Assembly (NCBI GenBank): GCA_002633025.1
Contig: NMRB01000097.1
Location: 206,786-270,785, forward strand
Source of the DNA: Notospermus geniculatus
Taxonomy: Eukaryota > Nemertea > Pilidiophora > Heteronemertea > Lineidae
Direction: 5' to 3'
Length of the DNA stretch: 64,000 bases
The notes under the pieces are model-generated. The model searched no databases. It was not told the DNA's origin and saw only the letters and a list, made by a program, of their open reading frames with translations. Shown one piece after another: positions 63,020-64,000 of this stretch. Position 1 is the stretch's first letter. Every line of letters starts with the position of its first letter. The position numbers were made by a program, and so were the translations under genes.

Positions 63020-63117
63020 TATAAGCATCGGGGTCTTTGTAAATTTACGCAAATTTTTTCTCAGGCAGAGTGTAAACGACAGGTTGCCCACACCAAGGGG
63101 GAGGGTTGGGGGATTTC

Positions 63118-63398
63118 CCGGGAGCATGTAACCCTAGTGGTTATCATGTCCACATAACAAGCGGCAGGTTGCAGGACCAAATCCAGCCCGGGCCATATTG
63201 GATTGATCATCCCTGGCTCTTCCCATCCGTCACATGGGATAGTAACCCATGGTGCCTTATACACTGTACCATTGCAAGGGCAAGTAAAAGACCATCCAAG
63301 TGAGGAACACGAGTAGCTTGAGATGGCCTCTTCCACACTTACCAGGGCCAATAATGTGTTGGCTCCGGAAAAATCCAGTAGGCTACAATACGATACAA
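63118..63398 (+). mobile_element. SINE-A, near full length
   Basis: TGTAACCCTAGTGGTTATCATG, diverged box B (GGTTGCAGGACCAAATCC), complete body, and CAATACGATACAAT tail. Confidence 0.85.
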
Positions 63399-63432
63399 TG
63401 ATGGTTACATGTACGTGTCCCCCCCCCCCCCA

Positions 63433-63442
63433 NNNNNNNNNN
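63433..63442. other. Assembly gap (10 N) within a poly-C run
   Basis: Ten N between two runs of C. Reads presumably failed across the homopolymer. Confidence 0.98.
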
Positions 63443-64000
63443 TCCCCCCCCCCCCCAGAAAATGTTAAAGTCGTAATGGTCTGCGAATATGATCTCTGGC
63501 CAAACCTGACAAAAGATTTGTTGGATGATGAGAGCAGGCTTGGTTGGAACTCTGGATCTACATCTGCCATATTACTTGATAAGTTCTCTTCGACAAACTG
63601 GTGCTAGATTTTGTTATTTAATCCCTCGTACATTTTCTTATCATTATTCTCAACTACCCCCCTCGGATGTGCGGTATAATCACTTTTGACAGTTCATGAG
63701 ATCCTCAAGCCATATAAAGTACGTCAGTCCCAAACAAACGAGGTGTAGCTGATGGGGAACATCCATTAATCATGTGTGGGTTGATATTCTTATACACCTT
63801 ACAATTTTTTTTCCCGATCTGGCGATGATATATAATATCTTTGTGGAGTGGAATGTCGTGTTGAGGATGATTCTAGCATGTAAAGCATACCATCTAGAAG
63901 ACACAACAAGTAGTTTTGATCACCCGGCCACATTTATTGTCTGGTAACGTCGTCTGCTGGGGCCAGCAACAACTGAATACACCGATTTCACATCTCACAT
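63443..64000. other. Non-coding stretch at window end
   Basis: Nothing recognised; no FN3 exon of the receptor gene found. Confidence 0.45.

Noticed and set aside
63061-63570. 169-codon minus-strand frame
   Set aside because: It covers a SINE-A copy and the 10-N gap in a poly-C run.

Overview
The window is nuclear DNA of a bilaterian animal, most likely a marine invertebrate. Support for this comes from GT-AG introns, immunoglobulin exons that all begin after phase-1 introns, several tRNA-derived SINE families, and many fold-back and TIR elements. I cannot fix the phylum from sequence alone. Assembly gaps (a 261-base N run, a 10-base N run and three single Ns) mark it as a draft scaffold. 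Coding density is low.

Layout. (1) 0.8-2.4 kb, minus strand: an SLC15/POT-type proton-coupled peptide or histidine transporter whose last membrane helix and tail are in another frame (probable one-base frameshift). (2) 2.6-5.2 kb: palindromic TIR elements, a fold-back element with a 14-bp target-site duplication (TSD), and a tRNA-derived SINE. (3) 5.6-10.9 kb, plus strand: one 1742-codon exon for a secreted, Asp-rich, cysteine-paired modular protein with furin-like cleavage sites. I do not recognise it, and it is the best candidate here for something undescribed. (4) 10.9-14.7 kb: more fold-back elements, one with a perfect 10-bp TSD. (5) 15.5-18.7 kb: a complete-looking DNA transposon with matching TIRs, TTAA target duplication and an intact DDE transposase, sitting in a SINE. 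(6) 18.7-55 kb: no convincing gene; SINEs, minisatellites, fold-backs and a tandem array of let-7-seed hairpins. This may be a very long 5' intron or intergenic DNA. (7) 55.4-60.1 kb, plus strand: five exons encoding four consecutive Ig domains of a turtle/IGSF9-type cell-adhesion receptor; the gene continues beyond the window. Its introns carry minisatellites and SINEs.

Repeat names used below. SINE-A: about 270-290 bp, tRNA-like head with A and B boxes, central stretch containing GGGCAAGTAAAAGACCCC, 3' tail of CAATA repeats; about 29 copies or fragments on both strands. SINE-B (4.85 kb): different tRNA head and a TGATA tail, but a similar central stretch. SINE-C: head beginning GGCGCAGTGGAAACA; four copies. 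H-element: fold-back family carrying the near-palindrome GACCCCGATTGGGGTC next to GAAAA, with 12-14 bp TSDs. Several elements are nested in one another, and in many cases the SINE consensus shows the empty site.
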